The notes beneath the pieces were generated by a model, which was not told the DNA's origin, ran no database searches, and worked only from the letters and a program-made list of their open reading frames with translations. DNA of 21,966 bases from Anaerolineaceae bacterium UBA1415 (GTDB lineage: Bacteria; Chloroflexota; Anaerolineae; Anaerolineales; Anaerolineaceae), in NCBI GenBank assembly GCA_002305635.1, contig DBPR01000017.1, forward strand, positions 2,156 through 24,121, in the 5' to 3' direction. The position numbers and the translations under genes are program-made. This document shows positions 6,987 to 13,961 of this stretch, one piece after another. The first letter of the stretch is position 1; each line of letters opens with the position of its first letter.

Positions 6987-7466
6987 ATGGATCACCTTTA
7001 CAGCGATCGGAATGCCTATTTTAAACGGGATAGAAGCGGTATGTGTGCTTTTTGCGAAGCGCAGATGAAGAATGATGGTTTTGGCAACCTGATCGTACAC
7101 CGCGGGGAACATTGCTTTGTGATCATGAATCTTTATCCCTATAACAGCGGGCATCTGATGGTGGTGACAAATGAGCACACCAATCAGTTCAGCGATCTTT
7201 CTGCTGAACACATGGCAGAAATGACCAGCCTGATCCAAAAGGCGATCAAGGTGCTGACCAGGGCTTACTGTCCGCAGGGCTTTAATGTTGGCCTGAATTT
7301 AGGCGAGGCGGGCGGCGCTGGCATCCAGGAGCATTTGCACTGGCATGTCATCCCGCGCTGGTTTGGCGACGCCAACTTTATCACTGTGGTCGGAAGAACG
7401 CGTGTTTTGCCTGAATCGTTGGAAGAATCCTACAATAAGATCCTTGAGACCTGGAATTCGATCTAA
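6987..7466 (+). CDS. HIT-family nucleotide hydrolase/phosphorylase
   Basis: A 159-residue histidine-triad protein. The triad is H116-L-H118-W-H120-V-I, with H118 the expected nucleotide-linked residue. Upstream, N-L-Y-P-Y-N-S-G-H-L-M-V-V is the conserved strand of the Ap4A-phosphorylase-like branch, and C20-A-F-C23 is the N-terminal CxxC that in many HIT proteins helps bind zinc. Members act in the cytoplasm on AMP derivatives such as dinucleoside polyphosphates or adenylated compounds; the exact substrate is not readable. The family call is very secure. The ATG is supported by the CxxC position and by the -10 box 6 nt upstream. The gene is followed by 331 bp of repeat-rich non-coding DNA and is monocistronic. 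Confidence 0.95.
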   Translation: MDHLYSDRNAYFKRDRSGMCAFCEAQMKNDGFGNLIVHRGEHCFVIMNLYPYNSGHLMVVTNEHTNQFSDLSAEHMAEMTSLIQKAIKVLTRAYCPQGFNVGLNLGEAGGAGIQEHLHWHVIPRWFGDANFITVVGRTRVLPESLEESYNKILETWNSI

Positions 7467-7541
7467 GCAGGGGTTGTTATAACATGGCCTGGAGTTGAAT
7501 CCAAACTCTCTCACCCTCTGGGTGATACCTGTTGCTACACT

Positions 7542-7723
7542 TCACCCTGATAGGGCGCAAACAGTCCGCCTTGCGGGCAAAAACCCCTCACCCTGATAGG
7601 GCGCAAGCAGTCCGCCCTTCGGGCACCTTCTCCCGGGCGGAGAAGGCTTAAACTACAATCTTCACCCTGATAGGGCGCAAGTAGTCCGCCCTTCGGGCAC
7701 CTTCTCCCGGGCGGAGAAGGCTT
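7542..7723. repeat. Tandem palindromic repeat (three units, two nearly identical)
   Basis: Units start at 7542 (short, about 38 bp), 7588 and 7662. The last two are 62 bp each, differ at one base (GCAG versus GTAG) and are spaced 74 bp apart. Each contains small stems: GCCC-TTC-GGGC, and CCTTCTCC with GGAGAAGG. The core CCGCCCTTCGGGCACC recurs at 19249 and 21906. A partial unit may begin near 7509. No protein is encoded here. Confidence 0.85.
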
Positions 7724-7734
7724 TTAGTAGTAAC

Positions 7735-7777
7735 ATAAAAAATAAGCCCTTTGGGATAACACTCTATCCAAAGGGCT
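7735..7777 (-). terminator. Intrinsic terminator of the DUF2807 gene
   Basis: On the minus strand: AGCCCTTTGGATA, a 6-nt loop, and its complement with one bulged base, followed directly by TTATTTTTTAT. A strong stem plus T-run 20 bp after the stop at 7798 marks this as a rho-independent terminator. Confidence 0.88.
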
Positions 7778-7797
7778 GGTTGTCTGATCAGTAAAAC

Positions 7798-8550
7798 TTA
7801 CTTGTTGCCCAGGCCTTCGACTGAGCCAACACCTTCCACTTCCTGTTTGATGGATGGGTCGCCATAATATTTTACGTTGTATGCACCTGAGAGTTTGAGG
7901 GTTAGTTCATTGACTGCCCAGACTTTGGCATCAACCGCGCCTTCAGCTTTCAGATCAACGATCAGGCTTTTGAGGTCTCCGGCCTGGTAATTGGCTCCGC
8001 CTTCGATGCGAACCTTCTGAAGATCAACAGTACCTGTGATCTCCACATCAGTTCCGCCCTGGATGGTAAAGTTGAGCGATTTCGCGCTGAGATTATTCAT
8101 GACGACTTCCGCGCCGCCCTGGATATCGAGAGCGAGGTCCTGGGCGGTCAGATCGTTCATGGTCAGTTTGCTGCCGCCTTTGAATTCGAGGCTTTCGAGT
8201 TGTTTAAAAGTGATTGTCATGACCGGCAGGGATTGTTCGGTGAACCATTGCCAGAAAGATCTATCCAAAGAAACTTTTAGATTACCATTGCTGACCGAAT
8301 AGTTGATCTTTTCTACCATGGTCTCGGGGCCTTCGATCACGATGGTATGATCATCGCCCTGGATCAAATTGATCTTTCCGGCACTTTCAATGTCAATCTT
8401 AGTGAATTCCGACAGTTTTTCAAATACTCTTATTTGAGTTTCATTTGATTCAGTAGTGACCGGTGCGTCCTTTTTTTTCAGCGGGAAACAAGCCGTGCCG
8501 ACGAGCAGCAGGGCCATTAAAAACAAAAATACTCTGGTATTGTTTTTCAT
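7798..8550 (-). CDS. DUF2807 (head GIN domain) lipoprotein
   Basis: A 250-residue exported lipoprotein. The signal peptide ends in V-G-T-A-C with lipid-anchored C21, followed by a charged linker. The rest is a right-handed beta-helix-like repeat built of short strands with G-G turns (F-K-G-G-S-K-L-T, I-Q-G-G-A-E-V, I-Q-G-G-T-D-V, I-E-G-G-A-N-Y), the hallmark of the DUF2807/putative auto-transporter adhesin head GIN family. The opening F-T-K-I-D-I-E-S-A-G-K-I-N-L-I-Q-G-D matches that family's start. Function is unknown; it presumably sits on the outer face of the membrane. The start ATG at 8550 is preceded by AGGAG; an in-frame TTG two codons earlier is less likely. It lies downstream of, and in the same direction as, an APC transporter, with a hairpin between. 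Confidence 0.9.
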   Translation of the reverse strand: MKNNTRVFLFLMALLLVGTACFPLKKKDAPVTTESNETQIRVFEKLSEFTKIDIESAGKINLIQGDDHTIVIEGPETMVEKINYSVSNGNLKVSLDRSFWQWFTEQSLPVMTITFKQLESLEFKGGSKLTMNDLTAQDLALDIQGGAEVVMNNLSAKSLNFTIQGGTDVEITGTVDLQKVRIEGGANYQAGDLKSLIVDLKAEGAVDAKVWAVNELTLKLSGAYNVKYYGDPSIKQEVEGVGSVEGLGNK

Positions 8551-8605
8551 CTTCAAAAACTCCTGTAAAAATATGCTTAATCCATTTTAATACCACTTCA
8601 ATATA

Positions 8606-8639
8606 CCCTATGGAAGTCTGGGTTAAGGCTTCCATAGGG
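8606..8639 (-). terminator. Hairpin after the first APC transporter gene
   Basis: An 11-bp perfect inverted repeat (CCCTATGGAAG / CTTCCATAGGG) with a 12-nt loop, starting 16 bp past the stop at 8656. No T-run follows on the minus strand, so it is a weak terminator or an mRNA 3' stabiliser separating this gene from the DUF2807 gene. Confidence 0.6.
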
Positions 8640-8655
8640 TTGGGTAAATGGTTGA

Positions 8656-10878
8656 TTAACGATCCTTGTTTGATTTGAACTGTCTGCGCAACCAGGAAGC
8701 GGCCGGGCTTTCGTGCTGACGTAAAACGAGGATCGAGGTGCTGGTGCCTTTGCGCACTTTTTCGACCAGTTGGCCAAAAGGCACTTCGACATTGGTTTCG
8801 CCGTCATAGGAGCCGAGGATGATCAGGTCATAATCAAAATCCTGTGCTTCTTTGACGATCGCCGAGGCGGCATCCTGCCCACGCAGGATCTGCAGATTCA
8901 TATTGCCGGGGATGTTGTTCAGTTGGGTAATGGCGACCTCCTGGAGGAAGGACATCTGGTCTTCGTAAAGCTCCTCATCCATGCCTTCATCGACGACACG
9001 AACCAGGTCAACGGTGCCGTTATCGGCCTTTGAAAGGCTGTCGGCCATCTGAATGGCGAGCCTGGAGTGGTAGCCACCGCCAACCGGCACGAGGATGTTC
9101 TCGAGTTTGTCAATGCCACGGTCGATCAGAACGCCAATGTTGGCCACACCGGATTCAATGACCGCTTCAAGCGATGTTTTGAAGTGGGCCTGTTCTTCCA
9201 CATTCTCTGGCCATTTAAAGAGCATCAGGCGGACGTTGTTATCAGTTTTGACTTCGTTGATAATGCCATCAGCCGCGTTTTCGTCACTGATGGTTTTGGA
9301 ATACATGGGCACGTTTCGCTCAACCGCGTATTTGACAAACTTTTCGAGCATGTACTGGCGGGATTCTTCGATCCTGGTTCTGACATCCTCACTTTCAACA
9401 ACGGATCTGTCGAGCACCTGGAGCAGGCACATGTTAACGTCGTTCTGGGCTTTGGCAATACGGGCGCCGATGCGGATCACGTTTTCGAAGCCGTGTTGAT
9501 GTTGGATGGGGATCAGCAGGCGGTAGCGGCCGGGGTTGAGGCTGCGTTTATGCTCGGCCTGCCAGGATTCGAGGCCCATGCGGATATAGTAATAAGCAGA
9601 AAAGATCGCCAGAATGCCAGCCATGAAAGCCAGCGCCTTCAGTTCGGAATAGCGCAAAACGATCAGACAGACGATCGAGGCCATGATCGGCGTAAGCGGG
9701 AAGAACGGAACTTTGAACGGCCGATGGATGAAGGGATACTTCTTGCGAAGGGTGATCATGGACAGGTTGGAGAGGAGGAGCACAAAAAGGTAGCCACCGG
9801 AGGTGATGTAGCTGAGAAAATCGACCGCACCGATCAACGTGACCAATATTGAAACAGCTCCGATCATAATAATGGCAAAATATGGGACGCGCGCCTGGTT
9901 TAGCCGTGAGAGAAACGCCGGCCAGGCGCCATCGCGACTGAGCGTGAAGCTCTCACGGGTGGCAGAAAGCATGGACGAGTTGACCGAGGTCAGGGAGCCG
10001 ACAATACCGGCGATACCGATCAAGGTCGCGCCGGGGGCGCCCAGGAACATGCGAATGGTATCGGAAATCGCGGTTTCGGAACCAGCGATATTGCTGGAGG
10101 TTCCCATCGCGACCGTGACTACCAGGGTGTAGACGATCAGGACGAGGAAAAGGCTGACCATGATCGCTATGGGAATGTTTTTGGTTGGATTTTTGATCTC
10201 TTCAGCGTCGTCAGCAATGACTTCAAAGCCAACGTACATGGCGTAGATCAGGGCGATGGTTTTGAGAATGATGCCAATATTGGTGCCAATATTGTTGGTC
10301 GGGAACCATTTCCCATCGGGCAGCAGGATCTCAGGGCTAAAACCATGGGGCATGGTGAAACCGGCGACCAGATAAATGGCAAAAGCGATCAAAAGCGCGC
10401 CTCCCATGACGACCTGGATGTTGCCAACTTTTGTGACGCCAAGGATGTTGAGAACCACAAAGAGCATGATCGCCGCAATGGCAACCAGGGCAATGGTGAG
10501 AGCGCTTGAGGCAACGGCTGGGAAAAATACTGATACCGAATAAGCGAAGCCTACCGCACTCAATGCGGTATAAAAAGTGCTCGAGATAGCGTCCATTGAG
10601 CCAACCAGGAAGGCCAGCAGACCTTTGCCCCAGGCTTCGCGCACGTATGTCATCGCGCCGCCTGTTTCGGGGTAAGTTGTGGCAAGTTCACAATAGTTGA
10701 GGGCGATGCTGAAGCTGAGAATGCCAGCGATCAAAACGGCCCAAATGGCAGCCGGTCCGGCAACCGCGGCGGCATGACCTGTAAGCACAAAAACGCCGGA
10801 GCCAAGCGTACCGGCCGTGCCCAGCATAATGACCTGCAAAAGGCTAAGTTGTCTTTTGAGAGTTCTTTTCTTTTCCAT
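8656..10878 (-). CDS. APC-superfamily amino acid permease with two C-terminal UspA-like domains
   Basis: 740 residues. Residues 1-440 form a 12-helix LeuT-fold transporter of the amino acid/polyamine/organocation superfamily. The broken TM1 carries the substrate-carboxylate loop G26-S27-G28-V-F. TM6 holds YVGFEVIADDAEEI, followed by N-P-T-K-N-I-P, typical of the family. Residues 452-586 and 592-721 are two cytoplasmic UspA-like domains; the second begins ILVPVGGG and ends T-S-I-L-V-L-R. In that domain the nucleotide loop is degenerate (G689-S-Y-D-G693, then F-G-Q where F/G-S is usual), so ATP binding is doubtful. The likely role is amino acid uptake or exchange gated by the tail. It is divergent from a paralogue at 11087. 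The start has GAGG upstream with slightly long spacing. Substrate is unknown. Confidence 0.92.
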   Translation of the reverse strand: MEKKRTLKRQLSLLQVIMLGTAGTLGSGVFVLTGHAAAVAGPAAIWAVLIAGILSFSIALNYCELATTYPETGGAMTYVREAWGKGLLAFLVGSMDAISSTFYTALSAVGFAYSVSVFFPAVASSALTIALVAIAAIMLFVVLNILGVTKVGNIQVVMGGALLIAFAIYLVAGFTMPHGFSPEILLPDGKWFPTNNIGTNIGIILKTIALIYAMYVGFEVIADDAEEIKNPTKNIPIAIMVSLFLVLIVYTLVVTVAMGTSSNIAGSETAISDTIRMFLGAPGATLIGIAGIVGSLTSVNSSMLSATRESFTLSRDGAWPAFLSRLNQARVPYFAIIMIGAVSILVTLIGAVDFLSYITSGGYLFVLLLSNLSMITLRKKYPFIHRPFKVPFFPLTPIMASIVCLIVLRYSELKALAFMAGILAIFSAYYYIRMGLESWQAEHKRSLNPGRYRLLIPIQHQHGFENVIRIGARIAKAQNDVNMCLLQVLDRSVVESEDVRTRIEESRQYMLEKFVKYAVERNVPMYSKTISDENAADGIINEVKTDNNVRLMLFKWPENVEEQAHFKTSLEAVIESGVANIGVLIDRGIDKLENILVPVGGGYHSRLAIQMADSLSKADNGTVDLVRVVDEGMDEELYEDQMSFLQEVAITQLNNIPGNMNLQILRGQDAASAIVKEAQDFDYDLIILGSYDGETNVEVPFGQLVEKVRKGTSTSILVLRQHESPAASWLRRQFKSNKDR

Positions 10879-10901
10879 TTTTACTTTTCCTCTAAAGCAT
10901 A

Positions 10902-10938
10902 AAGGTTCGGCATATGGGCTTGCGCTATACCGAACCTT
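10902..10938 (-). promoter_or_regulatory. Inverted repeat in the 5' leader of the first APC gene
   Basis: Arms AAGGTTCGG and CCGAACCTT, extended by three further pairs after one mismatch. On the minus strand it lies between the -10 box at 10966-10971 and the ATG at 10878, so it would be in the leader RNA, about 25 nt before the start codon. It could be a leader hairpin controlling expression or a protein operator. The sequence alone does not decide. Confidence 0.5.
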
Positions 10939-10965
10939 GATAATTCTTTCTTTATTTCGCGCTTA

Positions 10966-10971
10966 ATTATA
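10966..10971 (-). promoter_or_regulatory. -10 box for the first APC gene
   Basis: TATAAT on the minus strand, giving a predicted start near 10959 and a leader of about 80 nt. A -35 hexamer at normal spacing is not convincing. Confidence 0.5.
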
Positions 10972-11040
10972 ATCCCCTCTCAAAAAAGCAAGGGCACCAA
11001 TATCATATTAAGGGTCAAAAACCTGTCAGAAAGTTGATGC

Positions 11041-11046
11041 TATAAT
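11041..11046 (+). promoter_or_regulatory. -10 box for the second APC gene
   Basis: TATAAT. Its last bases overlap an in-frame ATG at 11045, which therefore cannot be the start of translation. The expected +1 is near 11053, and the ribosome site GGAG is at 11078-11081. Confidence 0.6.
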
Positions 11047-11086
11047 GAAACAAGCTTTATTCTGTACGCATGGCTACGGAGAAATC

Positions 11087-13312
11087 ATGGCAAAACGAAA
11101 ACTGAAAAGACAACTTAACCTCCTGCAGGTGATCATGTTGGGAACGGCCGGGACGATCTCGGCTGAGATCTTTGTACTCACCGGGCACGTGACCAGGATC
11201 GCTGGTCCTGAGACCGTTCTGGCACTGGTTCTCGGGGGGGTGATGACGCTGAGCATCGCGTTGAATTATTGTGAGCTGGCAACCACTTTCCCTGTCACTG
11301 GTGGGGCGATGACCTATGTCGGCGAGGCTTTTGGCAAGGGTTGGCTGATGTATCTGGTGGGTTCGCTGGATATGCTTTCGAGCACATTCTATGCCGCGCT
11401 AAGCGCGGTTGGATTCGCGATCTCACTTTCGGTTTTCATCCCGGAACTGCCGATCATTCCGATCGCGCTGCTGGTGATCGTATTCGTTGGCTTTATGCAT
11501 TTGCGCGGTGTCTCGAACGTTGGCAACCTGCAGATTCTTCTGGGTGGGTTTTTATTGTCTGTATTCGCAGCTTACATCTTTAAAGGCTTTAGCTCAGCAA
11601 GCGGTTTTCAGATGGAAACCTTCCTTTCAGGAAGGGTTGTCTTCGAAAACCAAAGCCCGATCGCTCATTTGGGGAGAATGTTGACTGCCATCGCGCTGAC
11701 CTATAACGCGTATGTTGGCTTTGAAGTGATCGCTGACGATGCCGAAGAGATCACGCAGCCCAACAAAAATATCCCGATCGGGATCCTGGTGAGTTTGCTG
11801 TTGACAACGATCATTTACAGTTTGGTCAGCCTGATAACGATCGGGACAGTGCCTTTCGAGCAGTTAGCCGGGTCAGAGGTGGCGCTTACTGATGCCGCGG
11901 CGCGCTTTTGGCCCACGATCGGCGTGCAATTGATGGGCGCGGCTGGCATCGTGGCAACTTTGACTTCGGTCAACTCTGCCATGCTCTCGGCGACGCGGGA
12001 AGCCTTCTCGCTGGGCAGGGAACGGGTTTGGCCGCGTGTGTTTACGCGTTTGAGCCATTGGCGGACACCCTGGGTGGCGATCCTGGTTGTGGTGATCATC
12101 AGCGGACTGGTGGCAGCCGTTGGGTTGGTTGATTTTTTGAGTTTTATCTCCAGCGCGGGCTATATGTTCGTGCTCTTTTTCGCGACAATAGCGATGCCAA
12201 GGCTTCGAAAGATCCATCCAAATATCGTACGACCGTTCAAAGCGCCTTTCTATCCGTTGACGGTCGTTCTGGCAGCCGCAGCGGGACTGCTTATTATTGC
12301 TTTTGCCAACCCACGGGCGCTGCTTTTTTTGGGAATCGTGTTGGTGATCCTTTCGATTGCTTACCTGGTCTCACAGCAGATAAAAGCCAGGCAGGAGCTG
12401 CACTCCAAACTGGAATATGAACAAGGGGGCGGCAGGGTTCTGGTTGCGGCGAAACGCGTCGAATCCGCCCGGAGTTTGGTGAGCCTGGCAGCTCAGATGG
12501 TAGACCATCAGGAAGATACAGCGATCTGCCTTTTCACGGTAATGAAGACTCCGCTCAATTTGGATGCTGAACAGGTGCCGCAGTTGGTGGCGGAGAAGAA
12601 GCAAGCGCAGATGCGGATCTTAGAAGAGATCACACCCCTGGCGACCCATCGAAATGTGCCGGTCTATGCCAAACTGAAAGCGGCTCATCGCGTGGAAGAA
12701 GGATTGTTTTCTGAGTTGAGCCGACATATTGACATCAGGCTGGTGATGATGGGCATTCCGGCGGAGAAGGCAAAATTTTCGGAACCGGGCAGCCTGGTTA
12801 AAGAGGTTTTGATGATGGCAAGTCGAAATGTAGCGGTTTTGCGGGATAAAGGTCTGCCTGAGAATATAAGGCGGATCCTGGTGCCGGTTGGAAATGGGCC
12901 CAACGCGAAATTGGCTTTGCAGTTGGCACGGGATATCATTGAGCCAAATGGGGCACAGGTTGTTGGGCTGCGACTTGTGGTTGGCGAAGCGGATGAAGAA
13001 CGAATGGAAGACGAAGAACTGCAGCTGCATGAAATCGCCGAAGCCGAACTGGGTGAGCTGCATGAGAAATTCGAATTTATCGTCCGCAAGGTCGATTCAG
13101 TCTCCGAGGCGATCCTGGAGGAATGTGGGCAAGGAGAGTATGATCTGTTGATCATGGGAGCCGGGGAAGATTTTTCGAATCCGGATCGTGTTTTTGGGGC
13201 TTTGAATGACCATTTGATCGAGAGCGCGCCGTGTTCGGTGATGATTGTGCGGCGTTATCAAACGGATACCTCGTTATGGGTGCGCAAACAGTTGAAAAAG
13301 ATCGAAGCCTGA
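11087..13312 (+). CDS. APC-superfamily transporter paralogue with UspA-like tail and altered substrate loop
   Basis: 741 residues, collinear with the divergent gene at 8656: same opening (KLKRQLNLLQVIMLGTAG), same NYCELATT and GGAMTYV motifs, same TM6 (YVGFEVIADDAEEI) and same two cytoplasmic UspA-like domains. The key difference is in the broken TM1: where the paralogue has Gly-Ser-Gly before V-F, this protein has S25-A26-E27 before I-F. In APC transporters that Gly-Ser/Ala-Gly loop holds the substrate carboxylate by backbone contacts, so an acidic side chain there should change or abolish amino acid binding. The rest of the frame is intact, so this is not a decaying gene. The second Usp domain ends with F-G-A in place of a nucleotide-binding G-S. 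The start ATG has GGAG 6 nt upstream. It could be a transporter of another substrate, or a sensor. Confidence 0.92.
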   Translation: MAKRKLKRQLNLLQVIMLGTAGTISAEIFVLTGHVTRIAGPETVLALVLGGVMTLSIALNYCELATTFPVTGGAMTYVGEAFGKGWLMYLVGSLDMLSSTFYAALSAVGFAISLSVFIPELPIIPIALLVIVFVGFMHLRGVSNVGNLQILLGGFLLSVFAAYIFKGFSSASGFQMETFLSGRVVFENQSPIAHLGRMLTAIALTYNAYVGFEVIADDAEEITQPNKNIPIGILVSLLLTTIIYSLVSLITIGTVPFEQLAGSEVALTDAAARFWPTIGVQLMGAAGIVATLTSVNSAMLSATREAFSLGRERVWPRVFTRLSHWRTPWVAILVVVIISGLVAAVGLVDFLSFISSAGYMFVLFFATIAMPRLRKIHPNIVRPFKAPFYPLTVVLAAAAGLLIIAFANPRALLFLGIVLVILSIAYLVSQQIKARQELHSKLEYEQGGGRVLVAAKRVESARSLVSLAAQMVDHQEDTAICLFTVMKTPLNLDAEQVPQLVAEKKQAQMRILEEITPLATHRNVPVYAKLKAAHRVEEGLFSELSRHIDIRLVMMGIPAEKAKFSEPGSLVKEVLMMASRNVAVLRDKGLPENIRRILVPVGNGPNAKLALQLARDIIEPNGAQVVGLRLVVGEADEERMEDEELQLHEIAEAELGELHEKFEFIVRKVDSVSEAILEECGQGEYDLLIMGAGEDFSNPDRVFGALNDHLIESAPCSVMIVRRYQTDTSLWVRKQLKKIEA

Positions 13313-13315
13313 CGG

Positions 13316-13321
13316 TATAAT
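13316..13321 (+). promoter_or_regulatory. -10 box of the small gene at 13328 (leaderless type)
   Basis: Consensus TATAAT ending exactly 6 nt before the ATG at 13328, and beginning just after the TGA of the preceding APC gene. The intervening TGGGTT contains no Shine-Dalgarno sequence. Confidence 0.55.
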
Positions 13322-13327
13322 TGGGTT

Positions 13328-13732
13328 ATGCAAATCTATCTTTCAAATGAATGGCTGCTGGATGTTCCGGATGATTTTCAACGCCGAAAAGAAGGCGATA
13401 ATGTGATCTTTTGGCGCGTTGGCTGCACATTGCTGACGACAATTTTCGCCTATTCGGGGGAGAAGCACCGTCAGACCTTGCTGGCGAACCTGAAAGCCAA
13501 AGCCGAAGCGGAAAAGCTGGAAACGATCTCGGAAGACAAGGGCGACGTGACGCTGTTTGGTTATTTGAAACCGGAGGAAGCGATGCCCGGGCACAATCGC
13601 CTGGCATTGCATGCTTTCACTACCGCGCCTTATACCTGTCTGCAGACGTCGTTTTATTTGGATGATCCACAGGAATTACGTGAATGCCTGTTGATCTGGA
13701 ATTCGGTAGAATTTGAAGATTCTGGATCATAG
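13328..13732 (+). CDS. Uncharacterised 134-residue protein
   Basis: Not recognised. It is a soluble, mixed alpha/beta-looking protein without signal peptide or membrane segment. The order visible is an N-terminal strand/turn part (M-Q-I-Y-L-S-N-E-W-L-L-D-V-P), then W-R-V-G-C-T-L-L-T-T-I-F-A-Y, a charged helix rich in Lys/Glu/Ala (about 45-65), a G-D-V-T-L-F-G-Y strand, and a C-terminal part with C-L-Q-T-S-F-Y-L-D-D-P and L-L-I-W-N-S-V-E-F. Two cysteines are present, but there is no metal or catalytic motif. The coding call rests on a full open frame, codon use like its neighbours, a TATAAT box 6 nt before the ATG and a terminator after the stop. It starts 15 bp after the APC paralogue; a functional link is possible but unproven. 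Confidence 0.78.
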   Translation: MQIYLSNEWLLDVPDDFQRRKEGDNVIFWRVGCTLLTTIFAYSGEKHRQTLLANLKAKAEAEKLETISEDKGDVTLFGYLKPEEAMPGHNRLALHAFTTAPYTCLQTSFYLDDPQELRECLLIWNSVEFEDSGS

Positions 13733-13841
13733 ATAATTTTGGATTTTTGTCCGGGGAATGGCTGAGCCTGAAACCATCTTCGTTTGAGATCTGAAAGAGA
13801 AGATTTCCCAACAAACTTTCAGTTGCTGATCAGAGTTGAAC

Positions 13842-13878
13842 AAAAAACACCCGCTGTTATAGAACCGGTGCTTTTTTT
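13842..13878. terminator. Bidirectional terminator between the 13328 gene and the SixA-like gene
   Basis: An A-run, then CACC(C)G, a roughly 12-nt loop, CGGTG, then seven T. The stem is short but is flanked by A-run and T-run, so it can stop transcription from both convergent genes. The remaining 110 bp from 13733 show no other structure. Confidence 0.65.
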
Positions 13879-13961
13879 AGTTCGGTTACGGCAAAATATC
13901 CGAAGTTAAAAATTGCGCAAGTGAAAGTTGATTGCTGCTTCGGATTTTTGAGAAGAATCTA

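Noticed and set aside
6891..7238. 115-codon open frame on the - strand over the HIT gene
   Set aside because: Antisense to the HIT motifs; no start signal.
7542..7723. Possible CRISPR array
   Set aside because: Only three units, very unequal lengths, 8-12 bp gaps instead of spacers, internal palindromes, no cas genes.
9067..9852. 261-codon open frame on the + strand
   Set aside because: Lies wholly inside the minus-strand APC-Usp gene, whose protein has full-length homology motifs; an antisense shadow.
11045..11086. Earlier ATG start for the second APC gene
   Set aside because: The ATG overlaps the TATAAT box; the ATG at 11087 has a proper GGAG and aligns with the paralogue's N terminus.
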